Shown here: piece by piece, positions 42,479 to 52,500 of the stretch
Layout: each line of letters starts with the position of its first letter
Position numbering within the stretch: the first letter of the stretch is position 1
Assembly (NCBI RefSeq): GCF_020886055.1
Contig: NZ_AP025184.1
Span: 868,001 to 932,000, forward strand
DNA: 64,000 bases
Direction of reading: 5' to 3'
From: Flavobacterium ammoniigenes
GTDB lineage: Bacteria; Bacteroidota; Bacteroidia; Flavobacteriales; Flavobacteriaceae
Made by a program: the position numbers and the translations under genes
Notes under the pieces: generated by a model
What the model saw: the letters and a program-made list of their open reading frames with translations, nothing else
Told to the model about the DNA's origin: nothing
Databases searched by the model: none

Positions 42479-43504
42479 CTAATTTGTAGATTCTCTTTCT
42501 ATTAAATGGGTGGAAATTACTTCGGTGACATAATTCTCTTCCCCTTCATTATAATCATCAGCTTCTAATCGCTTGATGAGTATTTTAGCAGCTTTAGCTC
42601 CCATTTTTTTTCCATTCTGACTTACGGTGGTGATGGTAGGAGTTGAATATTTTGAAATAATACCGTCTGTAAACGCAATTACCGCAACATCATTAGGTAC
42701 CTGAAGTCCCATTTTGTTGGCCATTTTTATAATGGTTACCGCAAATAGTTCATTCACTGCAAAAATAGCATCAATAGTTTTGTCTTCTAATAATTTACTA
42801 ATGGTAATTTCGCAGGTATCCACATTTTCAATTTTGATAATTAAATTTTCATCAAAAGGGATGTCGTTGTCTAATAATGCTTTAATATATCCGTCAGTGC
42901 GCAGTTTTCCAACACTCACATAATCGACAGTTGTAACCAGCGCAATTTTTTTCTTCCCTTTATCTATTAGGCTTTGTACCGCTTCGTAGGCTGCAGCTTG
43001 ATCGTCAATAATCACTTTGTCGCAAAGAATATCATTAGTAACTCGATCAAACATAACTACTGGCATGCCTTGGCTAATCACTTCAGTAATGTGGTGAAAG
43101 TCGCCTTTGAATTGTGTTTCTTTAGATAAGGACATGATAAAACCATCAATACTTCCATTGGCTAGCATTTCCATATTTAATACTTCCTTATCGAAAGAGT
43201 CGTCTGATAAACAGATAACGACACTATAGCCATTTTCATTGGCTACATGTTCAATTCCGTTGATTACCGTAGAAAAGAAATAATGTACAATTTCAGGAAT
43301 AATGATGCCGATGGTTTTAGTTTTTCGATTTTTTAAACTCAGGGCAATATTGTTGGGTTTGTAGTGATACAATTTAGCAAAAGCTTGAACCTTTAAACGA
43401 GTTTCTTCACCAATTTCGTGGCTGTTCCTCAATGATTTGGAAACAGTAGAAATAGAAACGTCAAGTTCCTTAGCAATTTGTTTTAGCGTGACTTTTCTTT
43501 TCAT
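42479..43504 (-). CDS. LacI-family transcriptional regulator
   Basis: 341 residues. The N-terminal helix-turn-helix is VTLKQIAKELDVSISTVSKSL followed by the hinge region (YKPNNIALSLKNRKTKT), then a periplasmic-binding-protein-like sensor domain (GIIIPEIVHYFFSTVINGIE onwards; DGFIMSLSKET; VTEVISTHLIERES at the end). It lies between the divergent susC operon and the transporter operon, so it most likely senses maltose or a maltodextrin and controls both. The best-studied Bacteroides starch locus uses SusR, a hybrid unlike this protein. Own promoter box at 43561-43568. Confidence 0.95.
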   Translation of the reverse strand: MKRKVTLKQIAKELDVSISTVSKSLRNSHEIGEETRLKVQAFAKLYHYKPNNIALSLKNRKTKTIGIIIPEIVHYFFSTVINGIEHVANENGYSVVICLSDDSFDKEVLNMEMLANGSIDGFIMSLSKETQFKGDFHHITEVISQGMPVVMFDRVTNDILCDKVIIDDQAAAYEAVQSLIDKGKKKIALVTTVDYVSVGKLRTDGYIKALLDNDIPFDENLIIKIENVDTCEITISKLLEDKTIDAIFAVNELFAVTIIKMANKMGLQVPNDVAVIAFTDGIISKYSTPTITTVSQNGKKMGAKAAKILIKRLEADDYNEGEENYVTEVISTHLIERESTN

Positions 43505-43560
43505 TGTAAAAGGGAGAAATGGTTATTGTGAATAAAAGTATTGTTAAATTATTTCAATTG

Positions 43561-43568
43561 CAAAAATA
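43561..43568 (-). promoter_or_regulatory. Candidate -7 box TATTTTTG for the lacI-type gene
   Basis: Minus-strand TATTTTTG fits TAnnTTTG, 57 bp before the ATG; TTTG sits 23 bp further upstream as a possible -33 element. Confidence 0.5.
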
Positions 43569-43611
43569 CCCGATATTAATTGTTGTCAGTGCAAACTTTT
43601 CAACACTATCA

Positions 43612-43659
43612 CGTTTTCGTAAAAAGAAATCGTTTTCGTGCTTTCGAAATCGTTATCGT
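43612..43659 (+). repeat. Three phased CGTTWTCGT direct repeats upstream of susC
   Basis: CGTTTTCGT at 43612-43620 and 43631-43639 and CGTTATCGT at 43651-43659, start-to-start distances 19 and 20 bp, or about two helix turns. The last two are part of longer AAATCGTTWTCGT units. The third copy lies between the -33 and -7 regions of the susC promoter. Likely operator sites, probably for the adjacent LacI-type protein. Confidence 0.65.
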
Positions 43660-43664
43660 TTTAT

Positions 43665-43672
43665 TATGTTTG
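43665..43672 (+). promoter_or_regulatory. Candidate -7 box TATGTTTG for susC operon
   Basis: TATGTTTG matches TAnnTTTG; TTTCG 18-20 bp upstream is the nearest -33 candidate. It leaves a leader of about 60 nt before the ATG at 43739. Confidence 0.6.
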
Positions 43673-43738
43673 TTATTCGAAGTAATGTAATAGTTTATTA
43701 AAGTAAACCAAAATTTCAATTAATTTAAACAAACAAGT

Positions 43739-46657
43739 ATGAAAACAATTTACAAAAAGTTGTTAGTTTTATTACTACTCTTACCAGCAAGTTTGTTGGC
43801 ACAGAGTTCATTTAATGGTGTTGTTGTTGATGCTAAATCAAATCAACCAATTCCAGGAGTAAATGTGGTAGTAAAAGGAGCGCAACAAAGTGTTACTACT
43901 GATTTTGACGGTAAATTTAAATTGTCAAAAATTAAACAAGGTGATGCTGTGGTATTCTCATTTGTAGGATACAAAGGACAAACCATTACCTATTCTAACC
44001 AAGCTAACCTAACGGTAAAACTTCAAGAGGCTGAAAATCAACTTCAAGAAGTAGTAGTTCAAGTAGGGTACGGGTCTGTTAAAAAGAAAGATGCGACAGG
44101 ATCAGTTGCTGTAATTACGGCAAAAGATTTCAACAAAGGAGCTATTACAAATACTGAAAACTTACTGAATGGTAGAGTTGCAGGTGTTGTAGTAACTCAA
44201 GGCGGTCGTCCTGGAGATGGTGCTGCAATCCGAATTAGAGGAGGAGCTTCTTTAGGAGCATCTAATGATCCTTTGGTAGTTATCGACGGTTTACCAGTTA
44301 ATAACGGATTGTCTTCTATCAACCCAAATGACATTGAATCATTCTCTATTTTGAAAGATGCTTCGGCTACAGCCATCTACGGTTCTCGTGGATCGAATGG
44401 TGTAGTATTGATCAAAACTAAAAAAGGAACAAAACAAGACGGTGTAAAAGTTTCATTTAACTCATTAACTACATTGAATACAGTTGCTAAAAAAGTAGAT
44501 GTATATACAGCGGATGAGTTTAGAAATATTATTACTACTTACGTACCTTCAAGAGTAGGTTTGTTAGGAACTGGAAGTACTGATTGGCAAGATGAAATTT
44601 ACCGTAATGGTATTACATTTTCAAATGATTTGTCTTTAAGAGGTAATTTCTTAAAAGTAATTCCAACGAGATTATCTGTTGGTAAAACTAATATTGATGG
44701 GGTTTTAGAAACTTCTTCATTCAAAAGAAATACCATTGCGTTGTCTATGACACCATCATTTTTAGACAATCACTTGAAATTTGAAGTGAATGCTAACTAT
44801 GCTACTGAAAAAAATAGATATGCTGATGAAGGAGCTATCGGTTCAGCTATTTCATTCAATCCAACTTATGTAAACTACGACGCTAATTCACCATTTGGGG
44901 GTTATAAAGAAAGTTTCACATTAAATTCTCCTAATAACTATACTGTTTATGGAGCAGCTAACCCAGTAGCTTTATTGCAACAAAAAGACAATCAAGGGAA
45001 AAGCACTCGTGTTTATGGAAACATTCAAACGGAATATAAGTTACACTTCTTTGAAGACATCAAAGCGGTGGCTAATTTAGGGTATGATAGAATTGAAAGT
45101 AAAGGTACCAATGTTACAAGTGCTAATTCTAGAGCAGGACTATATAATGCGGGAAAATTAGGATACAATCAAAACACATGGGGTAACTCAACCAATACAT
45201 TGTTAGATGGTTATTTGAATTACAACAAAAAATTTGGTAATGTAAAAGTGGATTTAACAGCAGGTTATTCATATCAAAACTTTGATTCAGAGAGCTATTA
45301 TTCAACTAACACTTTATTGCCAGCTGCTGAACAAAAACCAGATGTTGTAACAAGTCCAGGTGTAAATTTGCAAGCGTATTATTCTAGATTGAATGTAGAC
45401 TTAAGTGAAAAATACTTACTTACACTTAACTTTAGACGTGATGGTTCTTCAAGATTTTCTGAGTTAAACCGTTGGGGTAATTTCCCTGGAGCAGCTTTTG
45501 CTTGGAAAGTGTCTAGCGAAGAATTCTTGAAAAATTCTAAAACTGTTTCTGAATTGAAATTACGTTTAGGATGGGGGGTTACAGGTCAACAAGATATTGG
45601 AGGAGCAGCTTATGATTATTTCCAAAGATATAATTTAAGTGCTTTAACTTCAGGAGCTACTTACCAATTTGGAAGTCAATTCTATCAATTGGGTCGTCCT
45701 GAAGGATACAATGCTAACTTGAAATGGGAAGAAACTACAACAGTGAATGCTGGTTTGGATTTCGGATTGTTTAACGATAAAGTAACAGGTTCGTTAGATG
45801 TATACAGTAAAACTTCAAACGATTTGATTGCTTATGTTCCTGAAGGTTCATTACAGAACTTTAGAACTGCTGGTTTCCAAAACATTGGTTCATTAACTTC
45901 AAAAGGGGCGGAATTAAACATTAATTATAAAGCAATTGAAACTGCTAATTCATCTTTGAATTTTAACTACAACATTGCTTACAATGATATCAAAATTAAA
46001 AATCTTGGTGGTCTTGAATTTTTCCAAGGTTCAGTTGGTTTAGATGTGTATTCACAAATTCACCAAGAGCGTTTAGCTCCAAATACTTTCTGGTTGTATG
46101 AGCAAGTGTATGATGCTGCAGGAAAACCAGTAGAAGGGGTTTATGTAGATAGAAATGGTGACGGTCAAATAACATCATTAGATAAACATGCATTTAAAAA
46201 ACCAAATGCTGATATCACAATGGGATTCATGACGAACTACAACTACAAAAAATGGGATTTCTCAATGGCTTGGAGAACAAGTTTAGGGAATTATATTTAT
46301 GATAATGTAAATGCAAGTAGAAGTTTCTTATCTCAAAGTATCTCTGATAACAATGTTAATGCTATCAACAATACTACTGTTGATTTTGACAATACATTGT
46401 TTACTCAAAAAAGAGCTGAATCTGATTACTACGTTAAAGATGCTTCTTGGTTAAAATTAGATAACGTAACAATTGGATACTTAATTGAAGCGCCATTTAA
46501 TGTTCAATCATCCTCTTTACGTTTGTACTCTGGAGTTCAAAACGTATTGACAATTTCTAAATACAAAGGAATGGATCCTGAAGTTTTTGGAGGTATAGAT
46601 AGTACAATTTATCCACGTGCAAGAATGTTCTTATTCGGATTAAACTATAATTTTTAA
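43739..46657 (+). CDS. susC: SusC-like TonB-dependent outer-membrane transporter
   Basis: 972 residues. A signal peptide (MKTIYKKLLVLLLLLPASLLAQ) is followed by a carboxypeptidase-D-like regulatory domain (about 25-100, FNGVVVDAKSNQPIPGVNV), the plug with VVVQVGYGSVKKKDATGSV and RIRGGASLGASNDPLVVIDG, and a beta-barrel ending in an aromatic residue (LFGLNYNF). It imports oligosaccharides bound by its SusD partner, driven by TonB. The SusD gene follows after 11 bp. Enzymes around it point to starch or maltodextrin as cargo. The promoter is overlapped by three phased repeats. Confidence 0.96.
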   Translation: MKTIYKKLLVLLLLLPASLLAQSSFNGVVVDAKSNQPIPGVNVVVKGAQQSVTTDFDGKFKLSKIKQGDAVVFSFVGYKGQTITYSNQANLTVKLQEAENQLQEVVVQVGYGSVKKKDATGSVAVITAKDFNKGAITNTENLLNGRVAGVVVTQGGRPGDGAAIRIRGGASLGASNDPLVVIDGLPVNNGLSSINPNDIESFSILKDASATAIYGSRGSNGVVLIKTKKGTKQDGVKVSFNSLTTLNTVAKKVDVYTADEFRNIITTYVPSRVGLLGTGSTDWQDEIYRNGITFSNDLSLRGNFLKVIPTRLSVGKTNIDGVLETSSFKRNTIALSMTPSFLDNHLKFEVNANYATEKNRYADEGAIGSAISFNPTYVNYDANSPFGGYKESFTLNSPNNYTVYGAANPVALLQQKDNQGKSTRVYGNIQTEYKLHFFEDIKAVANLGYDRIESKGTNVTSANSRAGLYNAGKLGYNQNTWGNSTNTLLDGYLNYNKKFGNVKVDLTAGYSYQNFDSESYYSTNTLLPAAEQKPDVVTSPGVNLQAYYSRLNVDLSEKYLLTLNFRRDGSSRFSELNRWGNFPGAAFAWKVSSEEFLKNSKTVSELKLRLGWGVTGQQDIGGAAYDYFQRYNLSALTSGATYQFGSQFYQLGRPEGYNANLKWEETTTVNAGLDFGLFNDKVTGSLDVYSKTSNDLIAYVPEGSLQNFRTAGFQNIGSLTSKGAELNINYKAIETANSSLNFNYNIAYNDIKIKNLGGLEFFQGSVGLDVYSQIHQERLAPNTFWLYEQVYDAAGKPVEGVYVDRNGDGQITSLDKHAFKKPNADITMGFMTNYNYKKWDFSMAWRTSLGNYIYDNVNASRSFLSQSISDNNVNAINNTTVDFDNTLFTQKRAESDYYVKDASWLKLDNVTIGYLIEAPFNVQSSSLRLYSGVQNVLTISKYKGMDPEVFGGIDSTIYPRARMFLFGLNYNF

Positions 46658-46668
46658 TATACACTATT

Positions 46669-48273
46669 ATGAAAAAGATAAAATCAATTAATTTTAAATT
46701 ATTTGTATTTCTTGGATTAATTGCATTTTTTGTATCATGTACTAATGATATGAATGTGTCTCCAAAAGATGATGATGATTTTACATCAGAAGCTTTCTAC
46801 AAAGACCCAAGTTCTTACAAACAGTTTTTAGCTAAAATCTATGCAGGTTTAGCTGTTACAGGTCAAAATGGACCTGATGGAAGTGCTGATATTCAAGGTA
46901 TTGACGAAGGTTTTGGTCAATATTTAAGAGGATACTGGCAATTACAAGAGTTGCCTACTGATGAAGCTATGGTTTCATGGGGAGATCCAACTTTACCAGA
47001 ATTGAACAATCATACTTGGAATGCAGACAACCGTTTTGTAAAAGCGTTTTATGCAAGAGTATTTTACCAAGTAGGATTATCTAACGAATTTTTGCGTGCT
47101 ACAACTGACGAAAAATTAGCTTCAAGAGGAGTTAGTGATGCAGTAAAAGCAGAGATTAAAACATATAGAGCTGAGGTGCGTTTCTTGAGAGCATTATCGT
47201 ACTATCATGGTATTGATTTGTTTGGAAAAGTAGCATTTGCAACTGATGCAGATTTAGTTGGTACTAAACCAGTTGAAAAAGACAGAGCGTTTGTTTTTGA
47301 CTTTTTAGTTAAAGAATTGAATGCTATTGATGCTGATTTAAAAGATGCTAGAACTAACGAGTACGGAAGAGTTGACAAAGTAGCTGCTAAAATGTTATTG
47401 GCTAAATTGTATTTGAACGCTAAAGTATACATTGGAACTAGTAAAGATGCGGAAGCACTTGCAGCTATAAACTCTGTAATTGGATCTGCTTATACAATTG
47501 CTAATGTTCCTTATAGCAACTTGTTTATGGCTGATAATGATAGAACTGCAGTACAATCTGAAATTATTTTTCCAATTCGTTTTAACGGTGTAAACACTAA
47601 AACATGGGGTGGAACTACTTTCATTATTCATGCTGCAACTGGAGGTTGGAATACTGAAGTTGGTGTTGATGGTGGTTGGTACGGATTAGCTGCTCGTAAA
47701 GAGTTTGCTAACGTATTCTCTGATTTGACAGGTACGACTGATAGAAGAGCGATGTTTGATGCTGGATCTACTTCAACTTTGACAATTAATACTGTTTCTG
47801 ATTTCTTTGGAAATGGTGGATTGAAAGTAAAAAAATTCTCTAACAAAACTTCTGCTGGAGCTAATGGTAGTAATTTAACACACACAGATACTGATTTCCC
47901 ATTATTTAGATTAGCAGATGCGTATTTAATGTATGCAGAATTAGCAGCTAACAATGTGGCTTCTGCATCTAAATCTGTTGCTAGAGGTTATGTTAACGCA
48001 TTAAGAACTCGTGCTGGAGCAGCTGCAGTAGCAAATGATTCAGATATTACTCCAGATTTTATTTTGGATGAAAGAGCTAGAGAGTTATACTGGGAAGGTC
48101 ATAGAAGACAAGATTTGATCCGTGCTAACAAATTTACTGGAAGCGCTAAATTATGGCAATGGAAAGGTAATGCTTTGAATGGAGCAAGTATTGATGCTAA
48201 ATTCAATGTATACCCAATTCCTCAAACTGAATTGAATACCAATTCTAACTTGACTCAAAATACTGGATATTAA
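46669..48273 (+). CDS. susD: SusD/RagB-family glycan-binding lipoprotein
   Basis: 534-residue surface lipoprotein; lipobox AFFVSC with Cys24, then the SusD-like N-terminal region (TSEAFYKDPSSYKQFLAKIYAGL and LQELPTDEAM) and the C-terminal RagB/SusD domain with ARELYWEGHRRQDLIR. It forms the lid over SusC and captures maltodextrin. It lies 11 bp after susC. A long hairpin separates it from the SusE-like gene. Confidence 0.96.
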   Translation: MKKIKSINFKLFVFLGLIAFFVSCTNDMNVSPKDDDDFTSEAFYKDPSSYKQFLAKIYAGLAVTGQNGPDGSADIQGIDEGFGQYLRGYWQLQELPTDEAMVSWGDPTLPELNNHTWNADNRFVKAFYARVFYQVGLSNEFLRATTDEKLASRGVSDAVKAEIKTYRAEVRFLRALSYYHGIDLFGKVAFATDADLVGTKPVEKDRAFVFDFLVKELNAIDADLKDARTNEYGRVDKVAAKMLLAKLYLNAKVYIGTSKDAEALAAINSVIGSAYTIANVPYSNLFMADNDRTAVQSEIIFPIRFNGVNTKTWGGTTFIIHAATGGWNTEVGVDGGWYGLAARKEFANVFSDLTGTTDRRAMFDAGSTSTLTINTVSDFFGNGGLKVKKFSNKTSAGANGSNLTHTDTDFPLFRLADAYLMYAELAANNVASASKSVARGYVNALRTRAGAAAVANDSDITPDFILDERARELYWEGHRRQDLIRANKFTGSAKLWQWKGNALNGASIDAKFNVYPIPQTELNTNSNLTQNTGY

Positions 48274-48284
48274 TGTTTAAAAAA

Positions 48285-48313
48285 TCCAATGGTCAAAACT
48301 TTTGACCATTGGA
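48285..48313 (+). repeat. Perfect inverted repeat between susD and the susE-like gene
   Basis: TCCAATGGTCAAAA (48285-48298) and TTTTGACCATTGGA (48300-48313) are exact complements. No T-run follows on the plus strand (AAAATAAATT), so it is a poor terminator and better read as an RNA-stabilising or processing hairpin. Confidence 0.65.
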
Positions 48314-48329
48314 AAATAAATTAATAATT

Positions 48330-49487
48330 ATGAAAAAAATATATTTAAGTTTAATTTTAGTAGCAGGAATACTATCAAGTTTAGTTTCTTGTTCAGATGA
48401 TCTATTAGATCCAGTTGCTGCAAAAGGAGATGCTATTGTACTTTCTGCACCAACAGGTGGTACCTATGCTTTATCAGCTTCTACCGCTTCTGCAACTGCC
48501 TTTACAGTGAAGTGGACCTCTTCTACTTTTGGATATTCAGCTGCAGCAAGATATACATTACAAGTTATCAAAAGCACAGGTAATTTTAATGCACCTGGAA
48601 CTTTTCCATTAGGTGACTACGGTGTAGCAACTTCCATTAATTTAGAAAAAGCAATTACTAACAGACAATTAAATGCAGCTTTATTAGGAGCTGGTGGTCC
48701 AATTGGAGCATCACAAGCATACAAAGTACGTGTTGTTGGAAGTCCATTAAACCAATCTTCTTCAACTGTTACAGCCTATGAAGTTATTTCAAATGAAATT
48801 ACAATTACTGCTACTGCTTTTGATACCTATGATGAGTTTGCTAGATTATATGTACCTGGAAATTACCAAGGAGCTAGTGGTTATGGCAACAACTGGTCTC
48901 CAGATAGTCCTAGTGTAGCTAAATTGTTCTCTGCTGGGAATAATGGTGTTTATGAGGGATTTGTTTGGATGAACGATGCAAATCCAGAATTCAAATTTAC
49001 TCCAGTGCCATCTTGGTCAGGGGATAAAGGAGAATCTAACGGTTCAGGTGCTTTTTCTGGACAATTAGGAACTTCTAGTAACATTAAACCTTCAGCTGGG
49101 GCAGGTACTTATTTCTTTAATATAAACTGGAATACAGGTGCTTATACAATGGATAAAAGACAAGTATCAATTATTGGTGCAGCTACTCCAAATGGATGGG
49201 GTAATGGAACTCCTATGACATTTGACACGAATCCAAGTTCGCCTTATTACCAAATGTACACCATCACTTTAACTTTGGCTAAGGACGAATTCTTAATTCG
49301 TTTAAAAGACGATTGGTCAGTTAAAATGGGGACTCTTTCAGGAAATACTGAAAACACTACCACAGGTGGTCAATATAAAATCAAACTTGGAGGAGGTAAC
49401 ATGAAAGTGCCAACTGCGGGTACCTATAAAGTTGTTTTAGATATCAGAAACTCTGCTAACTATAACATTCGATTAATGCCACAATAA
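48330..49487 (+). CDS. susE: SusE-like starch-binding lipoprotein
   Basis: 385 residues from the ATG at 48330, which gives signal peptide and lipobox SLVSC; a TTG seven codons earlier is unlikely. The N-terminal about 150 residues form a SusE-type Ig domain (LSAPTGGTYALSAS...TAFTVKWTSS). After that come two carbohydrate-binding repeats of the SusE/SusF kind: one with FVWMNDANPEFKFTPVPSW and one with ISIIGAATPNGWGNGT-like wording (here VSIIGAATPNGWGNGTPM). It holds starch at the cell surface without cutting it. It follows susD after a hairpin and is itself followed by a terminator. Confidence 0.9.
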   Translation: MKKIYLSLILVAGILSSLVSCSDDLLDPVAAKGDAIVLSAPTGGTYALSASTASATAFTVKWTSSTFGYSAAARYTLQVIKSTGNFNAPGTFPLGDYGVATSINLEKAITNRQLNAALLGAGGPIGASQAYKVRVVGSPLNQSSSTVTAYEVISNEITITATAFDTYDEFARLYVPGNYQGASGYGNNWSPDSPSVAKLFSAGNNGVYEGFVWMNDANPEFKFTPVPSWSGDKGESNGSGAFSGQLGTSSNIKPSAGAGTYFFNINWNTGAYTMDKRQVSIIGAATPNGWGNGTPMTFDTNPSSPYYQMYTITLTLAKDEFLIRLKDDWSVKMGTLSGNTENTTTGGQYKIKLGGGNMKVPTAGTYKVVLDIRNSANYNIRLMPQ

Positions 49488-49502
49488 ACAGTAGTATGTA
49501 AT

Positions 49503-49539
49503 AAAAAGCACTAAATTTGTATAATTAAGTGCTTTTTTT
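49503..49539 (+). terminator. Terminator after the susE-like gene
   Basis: AAAAGCACT and AGTGCTTTT arms (49504-49512 and 49528-49536) with an imperfect inner stem AATT/AATT and a long T-run after. It separates susCDE from the amylase gene. Confidence 0.78.
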
Positions 49540-49564
49540 GTTTTAACTAACCAACAATACACCA

Positions 49565-52500
49565 ATGAAAAAAATTTTACTAACTTTTTTAATTCTTCTT
49601 GGTTGCCGTTCTTTTGCTCAACAGCAAACGGCTACCTATAGCGTGAGTCCTGCCGCTTTTGAGGAAAACACATCGATTACGGTTACCATTAACGGGAGTA
49701 GTATCGATGAAGCTGCTTGGGGAGTTACTGGCAATGTGTTGTACATGTGGGCTTGGGCATTTGATTTAGGTGGAGTTACTCAAAAAGGGACACCCTTGAA
49801 TGGTACTTGGAATAATTCGGATGAAGCAAGTAAATTTACTTACAATCAGGCCAATGATACCTACACCAAAACCTTTACGCCAACAACCTATTACAACACA
49901 ACAGGAATTGGAAAAATTGGATTTTTGATTAAAGCCAAAGACGGAACAGGAGACAAAAAATCGCAAGATATCTTAGTTGAGGTAGGTTCTTTTCAAGTTA
50001 ATCTAACAGCACCATTACAAAATAGTGCGACCATTATTAATTCGGGTGCTAATTTTACAATTACTGCTACTAATACCAATGGAAATGCAAGTTATAATTT
50101 GAAATCGAATGGAGTGAGTATTCATACCAACGGTTCGACTTCAAGTTATACTTTTACACAATCCAATATTACGAGTAATCAGAATTACGAATTAGAAGTG
50201 CTTCAAGGAACAACTACCATTACTAAAAAGTTTTCGGTAATTGTTAATCCAGGTGCTAATACACAAGCCATGCCTACTAATTTAGTAGACGGGATAAACT
50301 ATAATTCAACAGATGCTACAAAAGCTACCTTGGTTTTGGATGCACCTTTAAAAGATTTTGTATATGTAGCGGGAAGTTTCAATAATTGGCAACCTACCAA
50401 TGCACATGCCATGCTAAAAGATCCAACTACTGGAAAATTCTGGTTGGAATTAACTGGTTTAACTTCAGGGTCAAATTATACCTACCAATATTGGGTTGTA
50501 GATGCTACGCCAATTGCAGGAACGCCAGCCATGGTAAAAACAGCCGATCCCTATTCGACTTTAGTTTTATCTCCTTATGACGATCCAACTATCCCAGCTG
50601 CATCCTATCCAAACTTACCAGTTTATCCAACAGGTCAAGAACGTGAAGTAACTGTTTTACAAACTGGGCAAACTCCTTATGCATGGAGTACTGCGACTAC
50701 CAATTTTGTTAAACCAGCTAAGGAAAAATTAGTGGTGTATGAATTGTTGGTCCGTGATTTTGACGCTAATCGAAATTTTCAATCCGTAATTGATAAATTA
50801 GATTATTTTAAAAATCTTAAAATTAATGCGATTCAATTGATGCCTGTAATGGAATTTGAAGGCAATGAAAGTTGGGGATACAATACCGCTTATCACATGG
50901 CTTTGGATAAATTTTATGGGACTTCAAATAAATTGAAAGAGTTAATTGATAAATGCCATCAAAATGGTATTGCTGTTATTTTAGATGTGGCTTTGAACCA
51001 TGCGTTTGGCAGAAATCCTATGCTCAGAATGTGGATGAATGATCCTGATGGTGACGGTTGGGGAAGCCCTTCGACCGAAAATCCCTATTTCAATACAGTG
51101 GCAAAACACAGTTATAGTGTAGGGGAAGATTTTAACCATCAACAACCACGAACTCAAAATTATACAAAACGGGTTATTAAACATTGGATTGAAGAATTCA
51201 AAATTGATGGATTCCGTTGGGATTTGACTAAAGGATTTACTCAAGAATGTACTGCCGGGGATGACAATTGTACCAATGGATACCGTGCAGATCGTGTCGC
51301 GCTTCTAAAGTCGTATGCTGATTATTCATGGAGTTTAGACCCAACACATTACACCATTTTTGAACATTTAGGAACCGATGCTGAGGAGAAGGAATGGGCT
51401 AATTATAGAATTTCCGAATCGCCTAGTAAAGGAGTGATGTTGTGGGGTAAAATGACGACCGAATACAATGAACTTTCTATGGGATATACCGCTAATATTG
51501 CTAGAATGAATAGTTCTAGTAGAGGATTTACGAATCATCGTTTGATGGGGTATGCCGAAAGCCATGATGAGGAACGATTGATGTATAAGAACTTGCAGTT
51601 TGGAAATTCAGCAAACACAGCTCATAACGTAAAAACGTTGAACACTGCTTTGTCAAGAATGTCAGCTATTGGAGCCGTATCATTATTAGTTCCAGGGCCA
51701 AAAATGATTTGGCATTTTGGAGAATTAGGCTATGACGATTCTATTTTCACTTGTAATAATGGAACCGTTAATTCACAATCGGATACAGCTACAGGTGATT
51801 GTAAATTAGATACAAAACCACAAATACAATGGACCAATAATTGGTTAGCCAATGCTAATCGATTCAAAATCTATTCGGATTGGGCTAAAATGATTCGCTT
51901 AAAAACAGAAGAAGCCGTATTTTCTGGGACTGCAACCATAACTAATGCAAGTTCATTAGTGCAAACTATCAAAATTACCGATGCGGCACTTCCTGCTACT
52001 AGTTTAAAGGATGTAGTGATCTTGGCTAATTTCGATGTGACAAGCAAAAGTGTTCCCACAGGATTCCCTTATGCAGGTGAATGGTTTAATTTAATGGATA
52101 ATTCAACTTTGAATGTGGTCAATGTAAACGATCCAATCACCGTTTTACCAGGTCAGTTTAAAATTTACGGAAACAAACAAGCTTTTGGGGCGAATGCTGC
52201 TTTTGCATTACCTGCTGATAATTTTAGTATAGAATCTAGAGCGGAGACTTGTGCCAATAAAAATAATGGACAAATCGTAATTAATGCTGCTCAGACCTAT
52301 GCTTATGTAGCCACCATAAACGGGACCAATTATAATTTCACCAATAATAGTTTGACGATTTCTAATTTAGCGCCAGGTGTATATCCCGTTTGTATTTCTA
52401 TTCCGGGTAAAACCTTTGAACAATGTTATAGCTTAACAATTACTAGAGGTTCTTCCCTAGCTGGAAAATCATCAGTATCTTCAAATCTTGCCTCAGTGCA

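Noticed and set aside
45996-46193. Minus-strand frames inside susC, susD and dnaE (for example here, 47395-47631 and 13360-13632)
   Set aside because: Antisense shadows of long, well-recognised genes, with no motif or independent signal.
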